A stretch of 64,000 nt of DNA from Pedobacter sp. SYP-B3415 (lineage in GTDB: Bacteria; Bacteroidota; Bacteroidia; Sphingobacteriales; Sphingobacteriaceae). Within the stretch, counting starts at the first letter, position 1; the number at the start of each line of letters is the position of its first letter. Positions 47,701 to 55,161 of this stretch are shown here, one piece after another. The notes under the pieces were generated by a model, which did not search any database, had not been told where the DNA came from, and saw only the letters and a program-made list of their open reading frames with translations. The translations under genes were made by a program, and so were the position numbers. The DNA lies in NCBI RefSeq assembly GCF_004138205.1, contig NZ_RXNQ01000006.1:1-64000 (forward strand), written 5' to 3'.

Positions 47701-48442
47701 CCGAACCTGAGACGCCGAGCCGCAGCTGAGCTGCAGTGGCGGCAGGTGCATCAATAAATGTCTGAGCAAACACAACTGCATTTTCATAATTGCTGTAATA
47801 GCTGAAGTCAAACCAACGGTCGTGTCGCAGATATGGCACGGTGCGCCAGGTAAATGTCCTTCCCCGTTTCCCGGTGAAAACGTAATTCAGCTCCGGGTGT
47901 TCCAGTATGTCATACGTTTTATCAAAGCCGCTGGTCGAAATATTTTCGTATTCACCGCTGATCAGCCAATTTTCAATTTCACCTATCTTTTTAAAATGCG
48001 CATCAGCGGCAGCGGTCTGCCTCATTTCTTCATAGTGTTTGCCGAGCAGGGAAGCCGCCATCGCACGCAGTGCACCATCTGCATGGTCGCTTGCAGCAAG
48101 TTTTTCATAAAACGCAAGTTGTGCGGCTGTCTTTAGGCTGCCCGAGTAGTTTGCTGCATCGCTCCACAGGGCCAGAAGGGCCGATTGCCCGTTTTCAGTC
48201 TGATGGTTGATGCCGGAAAAATAGTCAAATCCGGCGTCAGGCGAACCATCCATATCCGTTAGCATGCACAGACCGGCTCTGGCTTCATTAGCGGTAGCCG
48301 GCTTTTGCAAAAGTTTAGTGAACTGGGTCCTGGCAGCGGTACGGTCGTTTCTAAAGAAGGCCTCCCAGGCGGGATTGGTTTGGCTCTTTACGCTCAGCGT
48401 AGAGACACAAAAAAGAGAGAGCAGTAATAATTTAAATTTCAT
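44717..48442 (-). CDS. TPR / DUF3857 / transglutaminase-like large exported protein (1241 aa)
   Basis: Signal peptide (LLLLSLFCVSTLSVKS). The N-terminal beta region (~residues 200-310) includes AAQLRLGVSGSAKVWVNDQLVI, a carbohydrate-binding-like fold. TPR repeats run ~340-640; DPIGYSVYIDLAQVYYVMQRYADAERLYLKALEIDPNSSNIYEKLGLLYQ is the clearest. A DUF3857 domain follows (~670-830, FVVLNSEVQRVVYENGGSQERHFYTARVLTQTG), then a transglutaminase-like domain (~880-985) with TRIGDCKDVSTLFVTLCKEAG (Cys, the catalytic residue) and SIEFNHCIAKATVNGKEYWVELTSG (His, Asp or Glu). It is probably a periplasmic or surface protein of unknown substrate. No partner genes adjoin it. Confidence 0.9.
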   Translation of the reverse strand: MKFKLLLLSLFCVSTLSVKSQTNPAWEAFFRNDRTAARTQFTKLLQKPATANEARAGLCMLTDMDGSPDAGFDYFSGINHQTENGQSALLALWSDAANYSGSLKTAAQLAFYEKLAASDHADGALRAMAASLLGKHYEEMRQTAAADAHFKKIGEIENWLISGEYENISTSGFDKTYDILEHPELNYVFTGKRGRTFTWRTVPYLRHDRWFDFSYYSNYENAVVFAQTFIDAPAATAAQLRLGVSGSAKVWVNDQLVITESEERNNDLDAYVAAVKLNAGTNRILVQIGESYAGRSNFMLRLTDNHGNPLSGLQGSAVPKPYQKSTGPVQPTLPAPGFAAAQSALKSQPQSYFNQLIVAKLYLHLGYVSEARELLENLTQRFPKSTYLHMMMITLFSKVGNQTGVETLKESIRMHDPGCSMALELEFNEQLQQKNFDQARAIIPKLEKIYGSTENVLLKTLTLLGQEKKQEEVIALVEKVYPEYHRTPTVVNLKYIIESQVKQNPKALEVLKKYVDENNDYNSLKYVAKLFMEKGDHETGLNLYIRELQDDPIGYSVYIDLAQVYYVMQRYADAERLYLKALEIDPNSSNIYEKLGLLYQTMKQEAKSIAAYQQSLQLHPNAYESVAALRELQKKKSVFDYFDKPDVAALIAKAPTKNEHPDEQFVVLNSEVQRVVYENGGSQERHFYTARVLTQTGLESLKEYSIGFNNDQNLYIETAEVIKANGTKVPAETDENQIVFTNLEVGDFINIRYKLNSYHVGSLSSHVWDSFYFSDGALNMNLKYSLLIHRAKPFKYAFSQEDIKPSKTEKDEFDLYVWKKSGQQALRYEDKMPPMDDVTNMLYLSTIPDWKFVADWYENIASAKAHSSYEVRKVIRELFAGKTNLNPETKIRMIYDYITSNITYSSVSFRQSGIVPQNPSAVLNTRIGDCKDVSTLFVTLCKEAGIEASLALANTRDRGQKTLLLPSIEFNHCIAKATVNGKEYWVELTSGSLPFNTFSNTFLGSNVLEINGGSKGLISFNPSLRGRNVMWHKSAVKLENNDMIISEKNWNTGSISSYLKSVYGDLSPADQVKKMKEELSTSYPENDVMSLKFVNLKTRGVNADTVGTETSYKLINVSKPVAGMSIFSIPWSNKIKAQNLQIVAPRKFGVDLTQLFAVDAFEEELVLELPAGKAIVEVPKTLRLDSDFANFSLESSLQGNKLVLKRKFELKKDVVPADRIEDFQAFYKQVAASDEQQLAMK

Positions 48443-48722
48443 TCTGTAATGATAAAAAAATCCGGAGCGAATAAAAATTTTTCGCCCGTAACGATACGGT
48501 TAAGTGCAGTTATTGTCCCTGTTGAAGAATTGTAAATACAATATGATATAGTCGTACAACTAACGGATGAGATAACCTACATGCTTGAAAGAGCGACCTA
48601 TTTAGCCATCTTCCAAAGGAAAATGCGCGCAATAACTGGCCAGATGATCGTTTAATTCAGCAAGGCTGTTAAAAAACCGGGAGAATAAAGTAAATTGGCA
48701 GCTTACTTTATAACAACTTATC

Positions 48723-49691
48723 ATGTTTCGTCAGCTATTGTTACTGAGCCTGAGCGGGATGCTCGGACCAGGTAATTTTGAAGTAGAGCGGCCTGCAGCT
48801 CCGGTTGCTTCGGTCCGGCAGGACGTTCCGGGAAAAGGCCTTATTGGTCGCTGGGACATCACGATTGATCAGAACGGCAAGGAAGCTCCGTCCTGGCTTG
48901 AAGTTAAACTCTCAGGTACGCGCACGCTTGTCGGCAGTTTTGTAGGTTCATCAGGCAGTGCCCGTCCGGTGTCAAAAGTGAATTTTGATCAGGGAAGGTT
49001 CAGCTTCAACATTCCGCCACAATGGGAGTCCGGTAACCAGGATTTTGTAATTGAAGGAACGTTAGAGGGAGAATCGATCAAAGGTACCATCACCACGAGC
49101 GAAGGCAGGAAGTTTAACTGGACAGGAGTCGGGGCCTCTTACCTCAAACGTACCGGCACGGTAAAATGGGGTAAGCCGGTTGAGCTTTTCAATGGGAAAG
49201 ACCTGACGGGATGGAAGGCCACAGGCAAAAACCAGTGGATCGTAAAAAATGGGGTGCTTACCAGTCCGCGCTCGGGCTCAAACCTCGTTTCAGAGCGGAA
49301 GTTTAAAGACTTTAAACTGCATATTGAGTTCCGGTATCCGAAAGGAAGCAACAGCGGTGTTTATCTTCGCGGCCGTCATGAGGTTCAGATAGAAGACAGT
49401 CCAAAAGACGCGCATCCTTCAAGCGTTTTGTTTGCAGGTGTTTACGGTTTCTTGACGCCGAGTGAAATCAATTCGCTTGGACCTGATACCTGGCAAAGTT
49501 TTGATATCACCCTGATTGGCCGTATGGTAACCATTGTTTCAAATGGCAAGACCGTGATCAGCAACCAGGAAATTCCGGGTATAACAGGCGGCGCTTTAGA
49601 TAGCCGTGAAGCTGAAGACGGACCTATCTACTTCCAGGGCGACCACGGACCCATTGAATTCAGGAAGGTAACGATTACGCCCGCAAATTGA
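48723..49691 (+). CDS. DUF1080 (3-keto-disaccharide hydrolase-like) secreted protein (322 aa)
   Basis: Signal-like N-terminus (RQLLLLSLSGMLGP), a small beta domain (~residues 35-140, GRWDITIDQNGKEAPSWLEVKLSG), and the DUF1080 concanavalin-like domain (~150-322). The latter has PVELFNGKDLTGWKA, DFKLHIEFRYPKGSNSGVYLRGRHEVQIED and PIYFQGDHGPIEFRKVTI. DUF1080 enzymes hydrolyse 3-keto-glycosides. The sugar-phosphate isomerase (55139) and Gfo/Idh/MocA (57287) genes nearby would fit a 3-keto-sugar pathway, but they are not in one operon. Complete, ATG at 48723. Confidence 0.9.
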   Translation: MFRQLLLLSLSGMLGPGNFEVERPAAPVASVRQDVPGKGLIGRWDITIDQNGKEAPSWLEVKLSGTRTLVGSFVGSSGSARPVSKVNFDQGRFSFNIPPQWESGNQDFVIEGTLEGESIKGTITTSEGRKFNWTGVGASYLKRTGTVKWGKPVELFNGKDLTGWKATGKNQWIVKNGVLTSPRSGSNLVSERKFKDFKLHIEFRYPKGSNSGVYLRGRHEVQIEDSPKDAHPSSVLFAGVYGFLTPSEINSLGPDTWQSFDITLIGRMVTIVSNGKTVISNQEIPGITGGALDSREAEDGPIYFQGDHGPIEFRKVTITPAN

Positions 49692-49820
49692 TTCATGGGT
49701 ACGATCGGGTCCGGGTAACAAGGCTCCAAGTTTATAGAAGCAAGGCAATAGCAGACAATTTTAATGGCTCCAGCTGCTTTGACGCTGTTTAAAGCAGCCT
49801 GCGCGGACCACAACTCCTGC

Positions 49821-49853
49821 AAAGTTGGTAACTTTCGTAAAGTTACCAACTTT
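49821..49853. repeat. Perfect inverted repeat (15-bp arms, CGT loop)
   Basis: AAAGTTGGTAACTTT, then CGT, then AAAGTTACCAACTTT: a perfect hairpin 80 bases before the broken gene at 49933. Each arm also contains a shorter inner palindrome (AAAGTTnnnAACTTT-like). No T run follows, so it is not an ordinary terminator; it could be an operator or a short mobile palindrome. Confidence 0.75.
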
Positions 49854-49932
49854 AAGTTAAAAAATACAATCAAAATTAAATATTCGCTGCCAACGAACGA
49901 ACATTTCCTTTTCTAATAAGAAAACGCCGACC

Positions 49933-50656
49933 ATGCAATCTGACCTCGAACAAATCATCCAGGCACTCCTGCAGGAGAGGCAATCACTTCAGGTGAGTGT
50001 TGATCAAGCCTTGAAAGATGCCGACTATCAGGCCGCCTGCTGGCACCAAAAGGGTCTCGTCGATATAAATCTCCGCCTTCAAACCCTCTATGTGTTTCAA
50101 AACAGGGACTATCTGAAGACCTGTGAACTGGAACGGGCTATAGCTTATGCGGAAAACAATATCGATAACCAGGCGCAGCCGGCATTTATGGCTCACTACT
50201 ATCGTGAACGACTGGAAGAGGACAGGCAGGAATTGGAAAGCCTGAAAAAATCAGGTCCTGCAAGTAAGTTTGATGGACAGGAACTTGATGATGCCCTGTT
50301 TGCCCTGGCTAACCGGGAAATTGAAAGCTTCAACCTTTTTCTTCAGCTACGAGGATGCTATACATCTTCATTTCACACTCGACATCGCGCAGGATACGAT
50401 CGTAGTCTGCTTCTCCGAAGAACTCGACCTTACACAATTCGGATCGCGGTTCGTCGCGGCCTGCAGCAACATTGGATTTGTGAGCCCCCCCGATGGACGG
50501 CCCGAATACCGATACCCGGCCTCAGGATTCAAAGGTGCCTGGGAAATCAAAATCGTTCTAAGCCGGCTCCTCTTCGACCTGCTGGGCATTCACCGGTGGC
50601 AAGTGGACGGACGTATTGTATACAAGCGATACGGCAGGCCGGTTTCGGACGTATAA
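49933..50656 (+). pseudogene. Unknown protein gene with homopolymer frameshift
   Basis: The first frame reads MQSDLEQIIQALLQERQSLQ and on to REIESFNLF (~136 residues, rich in Glu, Gln and Leu, coiled-coil-like). Then it leaves a sensible path. One base later the other frame continues SYEDAIHLHFTLDIAQDTIVVCFSEELDLTQFG to RIVYKRYGRPVSDV. A run of five T at 50336-50340 would need four T to join them as NLFFSYED. I recognise no family. The lesion may be a true mutation, an assembly error or, less likely, a programmed shift. Without a shift the first frame would run to 50661 as a 242-residue protein with an Arg-rich tail, which looks non-native. Confidence 0.6.
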
Positions 50657-50751
50657 GTTAGTTCAGGTAACAAGTTGAATAGACCAGGAAATTAACGTTT
50701 CCGCGGTGGTCGAAATATAATCCGCCTAGCAGTTTTTCCTTATCTTGCTGC

Positions 50752-52632
50752 ATGAAACATTTCGCTTTAGCTTTCGTACTGCTTCTGTTATCAACTATCC
50801 TCCATGCGCAGCCAACGCAGAAACCAATGCTGTATGGAAACAGCTGGATGGCCATTACCGGTAAGCCGCTGGCAGCCACTGCCGGCAGCATGATCTTTCA
50901 GCAGGGCGGTAATGCAGTCGATGCAGCCTGCGCCATGCTTGCTGCTACCTGCACCATGTGGGATACCCTCAGCTGGGGCGGAGAAACCCAGGCGCTTATT
51001 TATAATCCGAAAACAAAACGGGTTATTGCTATCAATGCAATGGGTGTAGCACCTACGGGAGCTACAGCAGCGTTTTTCAAAAATAAGGGTTACAATTTTC
51101 CGCCCGAATACGGCCCTCTTGCTGCAACGACCCCGGGTACACCAGGCGGTCTTATCTTTATGCTGCATCAATATGGAACTATGAGCCTGGCACAGGTACT
51201 TGCGCCCGCCATGAAAATGGCGGCGGGATACCCTATCGAGGCCCAGGCCGCCAACACCATTGAAAGACAGAAAGCCCTGATTAAACAATGGCCATACAGC
51301 ACAAAGGTTTTGCTCCCCCATAAAGGAGCAGCCCGGGAGGCGCCCGAAGGCGGTGAAGTCTTTGTACAAAGTGACCTGCTTGCTACACTGACCAAAATGG
51401 TCGATGCTGAGAAAGCCGCGCTCAAAAAGGGCGGGTCTCGCAAAGAGGCACTTATGGCCGCCTATGACCGATTCTATAAAGGCGACATCGCCAGAGAATT
51501 TGTTAGGGGAAGCCGAGAGCAGGGCGGCCTTATCACCATGGCCGATCTGGCTAACTGGAAACCTGTTGAGGAAGAAGCCCTTGTAACCGATTATAAAGGA
51601 ATCGAGGTCTTCAAACTCAAACAATGGACGCAGGGTCCGGTCTTGCTTCAGGCACTCAATATCCTCGAAAATTTTGATCTGAAGGCCATGGGCTACAACA
51701 GTCCGCCGTATATCCATACTGTTTACCAGGCAATGAACCTGGCGTTCGCAGATCGTGATTTTTACTATGGCGATTCATATAAAACGCCGATTGAACCTAT
51801 GCAGGGGCTACTTAGTAAGGCATACGCAAAACAAAGGGCATCACTGATCGATCCCGAACGGAACAACATAAAAATCGGCCCCGGAGATCCGTACCAGTTC
51901 CAAAACCAGACGAATCCTTATTTAACGTTACTTAAGATCCGCGGGTTTGAAGCAGACACCAGCAAACGCAACTTTGCGCCGAAACATGATCTCGGCGCAT
52001 TGCCACCCGACGAAAGTTATCAGGACAGGTTATGGCGTGGAACCACATCCATCGAAGCGGCAGACAAAGAAGGTTGGGTTGTTTCCGTAACACCAAGCGG
52101 CGGATGGCTGCCGGCCTGCATTGCCGGAAACACGGGCATCGGGATGAGTCAGCGTATGCAAAGTTTTGTGATTGATTCAGCATTAAATCCTTTCAATGTG
52201 GTCGAACCGGGCAAACGACCGCGGGTTACTTTATCACCCTCGTTGTTCCTGAAAGACGGGAAACCATATCTTTCTGCCGCCGTTCAGGGCGGAGATACCC
52301 AGGATCAGAACCTGCTTCAGTTTTTTCTTAATGTAGTGGAATTCGGTATGCCGGTACAGAAGGCATCCGAAGCGCCAAATTTCAACAGCAACCAGCTCTG
52401 GCTTTCACTCGGTGGTACCAGGGCGGCCGACCGCGAACCAAAACCCGGCCAGATTCTGCTTAACAGCCAAACGCCGACCGCTACACGCGAAGCACTGAAA
52501 AAGAAGGGTTACATCCTCAGTTTCGCCGAACGAACAAGCGGCCCTATCAATGCCATTTGGTTCGATTGGAAACACCGTACCCTGTGGGGCGGTTCAAGCA
52601 ACCACGGCGAAGATTACGGAATTGCCTGGTAA
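50752..52632 (+). CDS. Gamma-glutamyltransferase family protein (626 aa)
   Basis: Signal peptide MKHFALAFVLLLLSTILHAQ. The family core includes AAGSMIFQQGGNAVDAACAMLAATCTMWDTLSWGGETQALIYN (~residues 42-86) and AATTPGTPGG (~124-133). The catalytic Thr region is WRGTTSIEAADKEGW (~427, the TTS where the proenzyme self-cleaves). GGSSNHGEDYGIAW is at the end. It is periplasmic, transferring or hydrolysing gamma-glutamyl groups, as from glutathione. The Thr-Thr-Ser motif replaces the usual TTH, so the subtype is uncertain. Confidence 0.88.
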   Translation: MKHFALAFVLLLLSTILHAQPTQKPMLYGNSWMAITGKPLAATAGSMIFQQGGNAVDAACAMLAATCTMWDTLSWGGETQALIYNPKTKRVIAINAMGVAPTGATAAFFKNKGYNFPPEYGPLAATTPGTPGGLIFMLHQYGTMSLAQVLAPAMKMAAGYPIEAQAANTIERQKALIKQWPYSTKVLLPHKGAAREAPEGGEVFVQSDLLATLTKMVDAEKAALKKGGSRKEALMAAYDRFYKGDIAREFVRGSREQGGLITMADLANWKPVEEEALVTDYKGIEVFKLKQWTQGPVLLQALNILENFDLKAMGYNSPPYIHTVYQAMNLAFADRDFYYGDSYKTPIEPMQGLLSKAYAKQRASLIDPERNNIKIGPGDPYQFQNQTNPYLTLLKIRGFEADTSKRNFAPKHDLGALPPDESYQDRLWRGTTSIEAADKEGWVVSVTPSGGWLPACIAGNTGIGMSQRMQSFVIDSALNPFNVVEPGKRPRVTLSPSLFLKDGKPYLSAAVQGGDTQDQNLLQFFLNVVEFGMPVQKASEAPNFNSNQLWLSLGGTRAADREPKPGQILLNSQTPTATREALKKKGYILSFAERTSGPINAIWFDWKHRTLWGGSSNHGEDYGIAW

Positions 52633-52678
52633 ATAAAAATGAATAAAATTTGCGCAAGTGAATACTTACCTTTAAATT

Positions 52679-52696
52679 GGCAAGTAAATACTTGCC
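52679..52696. promoter_or_regulatory. Operator of the ArsR-AHSA1 operon
   Basis: GGCAAGTA-AA-TACTTGCC is a palindrome with 8-base perfect arms, ending 3 bases before the ArsR start codon. A half site (AATACTTACC) lies just upstream (52661-52670). The ArsR protein is the likely ligand-free binder, repressing its own operon. Confidence 0.6.
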
Positions 52697-52699
52697 TTT

Positions 52700-53059
52700 A
52701 TGGAGTTAAGAAGAGACGTTTTTCAGGCCATTGCCGATCCGACCAGAAGGCAGATTATCGAAATGTTGTCCGTATCAGATATGAATATGCGCAGCGTCGC
52801 CGATCATTTTGATATGAGCAGGCAGGCTGTTGCACTTCACATGAAGATACTTGAAGAATGCGGCATGTTAACCATTACGCAGGCCGGCCGCGAAAAGCGA
52901 TGCCGTGTTCAGGCAGATAAATTAAGCGAGGTGCACCAGTGGACGGAACAATTCCGGCTATTCTGGACTGCCAAATTCGGCGCACTGCGCCAGCTTGTTC
53001 AGGAAGGTGAAATACCTGCTAACAACATTTCTGTACCCGTACCGAAAACCAAAAAATAA
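52700..53059 (+). CDS. ArsR-family winged-helix regulator (119 aa)
   Basis: HTH_20-type fold: VFQAIADPTRRQIIEMLSVSDMNMRSVADHFDMSRQAVALHMKILEECGMLTITQAGREKRCRV (~residues 7-70), with recognition helix around SRQAVALHMKIL. It has no metal-binding Cys pair, so it belongs to the SdpR/YczG-like group that controls AHSA1 genes. Two AHSA1 genes follow directly, the first one base after its stop codon, so all three form one operon, repressed by this protein through the palindrome at 52679. Confidence 0.9.
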   Translation: MELRRDVFQAIADPTRRQIIEMLSVSDMNMRSVADHFDMSRQAVALHMKILEECGMLTITQAGREKRCRVQADKLSEVHQWTEQFRLFWTAKFGALRQLVQEGEIPANNISVPVPKTKK

Positions 53060-53060
53060 A

Positions 53061-53498
53061 ATGGATACTGTAGTTGTAGAAGAAGTTTTTGATACTTCAT
53101 TAGAAGTTCTCTGGAAAGCCCTCACAGACAAGGCAGAGCTCGGCAAATGGTATTTTAATCTTTCTGATTTCAAACCCGAACCGGGCTTTGAGTTTTCTTT
53201 TGAAGGCACGGGTCACACAGGTGACCGTTTGGTCCATATCTGCCGGATTACCGAGGTTACACCGATGGAGATGCTTCAGTACTCCTGGCAATATACGCAT
53301 ATCCCGGGTTTTTCGCTCGTCACATTCGAGCTCTTCGAAGAACCGCAGGGGGTAAGACTTCGCGTTACGCACACCGGACTGGAGAGCTTTCCGCAAAACA
53401 GACCTGATTTTACTGCCGGCAGTTTCTCAGGCGGCTGGACCGAGATCCTGAAAGAATGGCTTGGCCGCTATCTTGCATCAAACGATAACCCGAAATAA
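53061..53498 (+). CDS. AHSA1/SRPBCC domain protein (145 aa)
   Basis: START-like helix-grip fold: VEEVFDTSLEVLWKALTDKAELGKWYF (~residues 4-30), FSFEGTGHTGDRLVHICRITEVTPMEMLQYSW (~50-80), and a C-terminal helix GGWTEILKEWLGRYL. These proteins bind small hydrophobic ligands in a cavity. The ATG is at 53061, one base after the ArsR stop. Second gene of the ArsR operon. Confidence 0.9.
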   Translation: MDTVVVEEVFDTSLEVLWKALTDKAELGKWYFNLSDFKPEPGFEFSFEGTGHTGDRLVHICRITEVTPMEMLQYSWQYTHIPGFSLVTFELFEEPQGVRLRVTHTGLESFPQNRPDFTAGSFSGGWTEILKEWLGRYLASNDNPK

Positions 53499-53505
53499 TA
53501 AGATC

Positions 53506-53985
53506 ATGATTACTGAAAACCAAAAAACCATGGAAACGGCGCTCCTCATCCGTAAGCCTGTAGATGATGTCTTCGGTGCGATTGTCGATCCGGCACAGAC
53601 CACTCAATTCTGGTTTACAAAAAGCTCCGGCCGGCTTGATGAGCATGAGCGGGTAACCTGGACCTGGGAGATGTACAATGTATCTGCCGAGATCAAGGTG
53701 CTAGCTGTCGAACCGGGGCAGAAAATTACGATGGCATGGGACAATGGCGGTACAGACACGACCGTAGAATGGATCTTCACGCCAATTGACGGGAAGGGTA
53801 CATTTCTGGAAATCAGGGAATCGGGTTATGCCGGCGATGACGATACCGTGCTTTCCAGGATTAAGGATTCTACCGGTGGTTTTGTTCTTGTTCTTGCCGG
53901 TTTGAAAGCCTGGCTTGAACATGGGATCAGGCTAAACCTTACTGCCGACCGTTTCCCACCGGAAATGACAGATTCTGCACATTAA
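53506..53985 (+). CDS. AHSA1/SRPBCC domain protein (159 aa)
   Basis: Same fold as its neighbour: ALLIRKPVDDVFGAIVDPAQTTQFWFTKSSGRLD (~residues 12-45), EIKVLAVEPGQKITMAWDNGGTDTTVEWIF, then a C-terminal helix GGFVLVLAGLKAWLEHG. The ATG at 53506 is favoured over one at 53530; both are possible. It is 7 bases after the first AHSA1 gene, so the three genes are one operon. The ligand is unknown. Confidence 0.88.
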   Translation: MITENQKTMETALLIRKPVDDVFGAIVDPAQTTQFWFTKSSGRLDEHERVTWTWEMYNVSAEIKVLAVEPGQKITMAWDNGGTDTTVEWIFTPIDGKGTFLEIRESGYAGDDDTVLSRIKDSTGGFVLVLAGLKAWLEHGIRLNLTADRFPPEMTDSAH

Positions 53986-54036
53986 GATATAATTATTTCG
54001 GTTTTCTTTCCTGGTGCCACGGGCGTATATTTGGGT

Positions 54037-55161
54037 ATGGCGCTGATCAAAGACGTATACTCAACAGAATTCTACCAACAGTTTGCCAGCGATGCAGATT
54101 CGGCGGTCCCCGGATTTAATGCAGAGCTCTTCCTCCGCGAGGTGCAGCCTCCAGATTTTGGTGCGATGGAATTTAAACAACGGATGCTGCATACAGCGCA
54201 CGTGTTCCATCAGGCACTACCCGCGGGCTTTAGCGAAAGCGCCGAAAGTTTTGCCGGGCTGATCAGCTATCTGAAGGATAGAGAAGCTGCGGATAAACTC
54301 GCGTACGTCTTCCTGCCTGAGTACATCGCCCTCTATGGAATCGATCACTTCAGCAGATCCGCAGAATTGCTTGAGCTCGTTACGCAGTTTGTTTCTGCCG
54401 AGTTCGCAGTGAGGCCATTTCTTCTGCGCTACTTTGATGAAATGATTGCTGTCATGCATCGTTGGTCGCAACATGCTGATCACCGCGTGCGGCGCCTGGC
54501 AAGCGAAGGCAGTCGTCCGAGGCTGCCCTGGGCGCTTGCCATTCCGGCGCTTAAGCGCGATCCCACGCCGGTATTGCAGTTACTTGAAAACCTGATGCCG
54601 GATCCTTCGCCATGGGTACGGAAGAGCGTAGCTAATCATCTTAACGATATTTCGAAAGATCATCCGGATGTGCTGCTGCGTGTCGTTTGCCGCTGGAAGC
54701 TTCACTCGCCTGAAACAGACGCAATCATTAAACATGCGTGTCGCACCCTTTTTAAACAGGGCTATCCCGCAGTGTTATCGCTGTACGGCCTGGATACTGC
54801 AGGCATCACACTTTCAGACTTCCGCCTCTCTGCACCCGAAGCCAGTCCTTCGCTACCTCTTTCATTCTCATTTTGCTTAAAAAACGAGCTTACCCGGCCC
54901 AAACTTGTGCGTATTGAATATGCGGTCTATCACCTGAGGGCAAAAGGACAGCTTATCCCGAAAGTTTTTAAGATCAGCGAGCGCACAATTCAGCCAGGCG
55001 AAGAACTAACGATGACCCGGAAGCACCCCTTTAAACCGATCACGACACGCGTTTATTATCCCGGTACACATCAGGTTGCGCTTATTATAAACGGCAGCCC
55101 GCTTTCAACGTTACCGTTCGAACTCAGTGGCGTTCAGACTAACTTACCAGGTTCTTTTTAA
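54037..55161 (+). CDS. DNA alkylation repair protein, HEAT-repeat type (374 aa)
   Basis: All-helical N-terminal part with HEAT-like repeats (~residues 5-230: HRWSQHADHRVRRLASEGSRPRLPWALAIPALKRDPTPVLQLLENLMPDPSPWVRKSVANHLNDISKDHP), typical of the AlkC/AlkD-type DNA alkylation repair family. A C-terminal beta domain (~250-370, LPLSFSFCLKNELTRPKLVRIEYAVYHLRAKGQLIPKVF) matches the extension of the AlkC-like subgroup. A perfect TAnnTTTG box (54026-54033) lies so close to the ATG that the mRNA would be nearly leaderless, or the box is chance. Its end overlaps the convergent isomerase gene by 23 bases. Confidence 0.88.
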   Translation: MALIKDVYSTEFYQQFASDADSAVPGFNAELFLREVQPPDFGAMEFKQRMLHTAHVFHQALPAGFSESAESFAGLISYLKDREAADKLAYVFLPEYIALYGIDHFSRSAELLELVTQFVSAEFAVRPFLLRYFDEMIAVMHRWSQHADHRVRRLASEGSRPRLPWALAIPALKRDPTPVLQLLENLMPDPSPWVRKSVANHLNDISKDHPDVLLRVVCRWKLHSPETDAIIKHACRTLFKQGYPAVLSLYGLDTAGITLSDFRLSAPEASPSLPLSFSFCLKNELTRPKLVRIEYAVYHLRAKGQLIPKVFKISERTIQPGEELTMTRKHPFKPITTRVYYPGTHQVALIINGSPLSTLPFELSGVQTNLPGSF

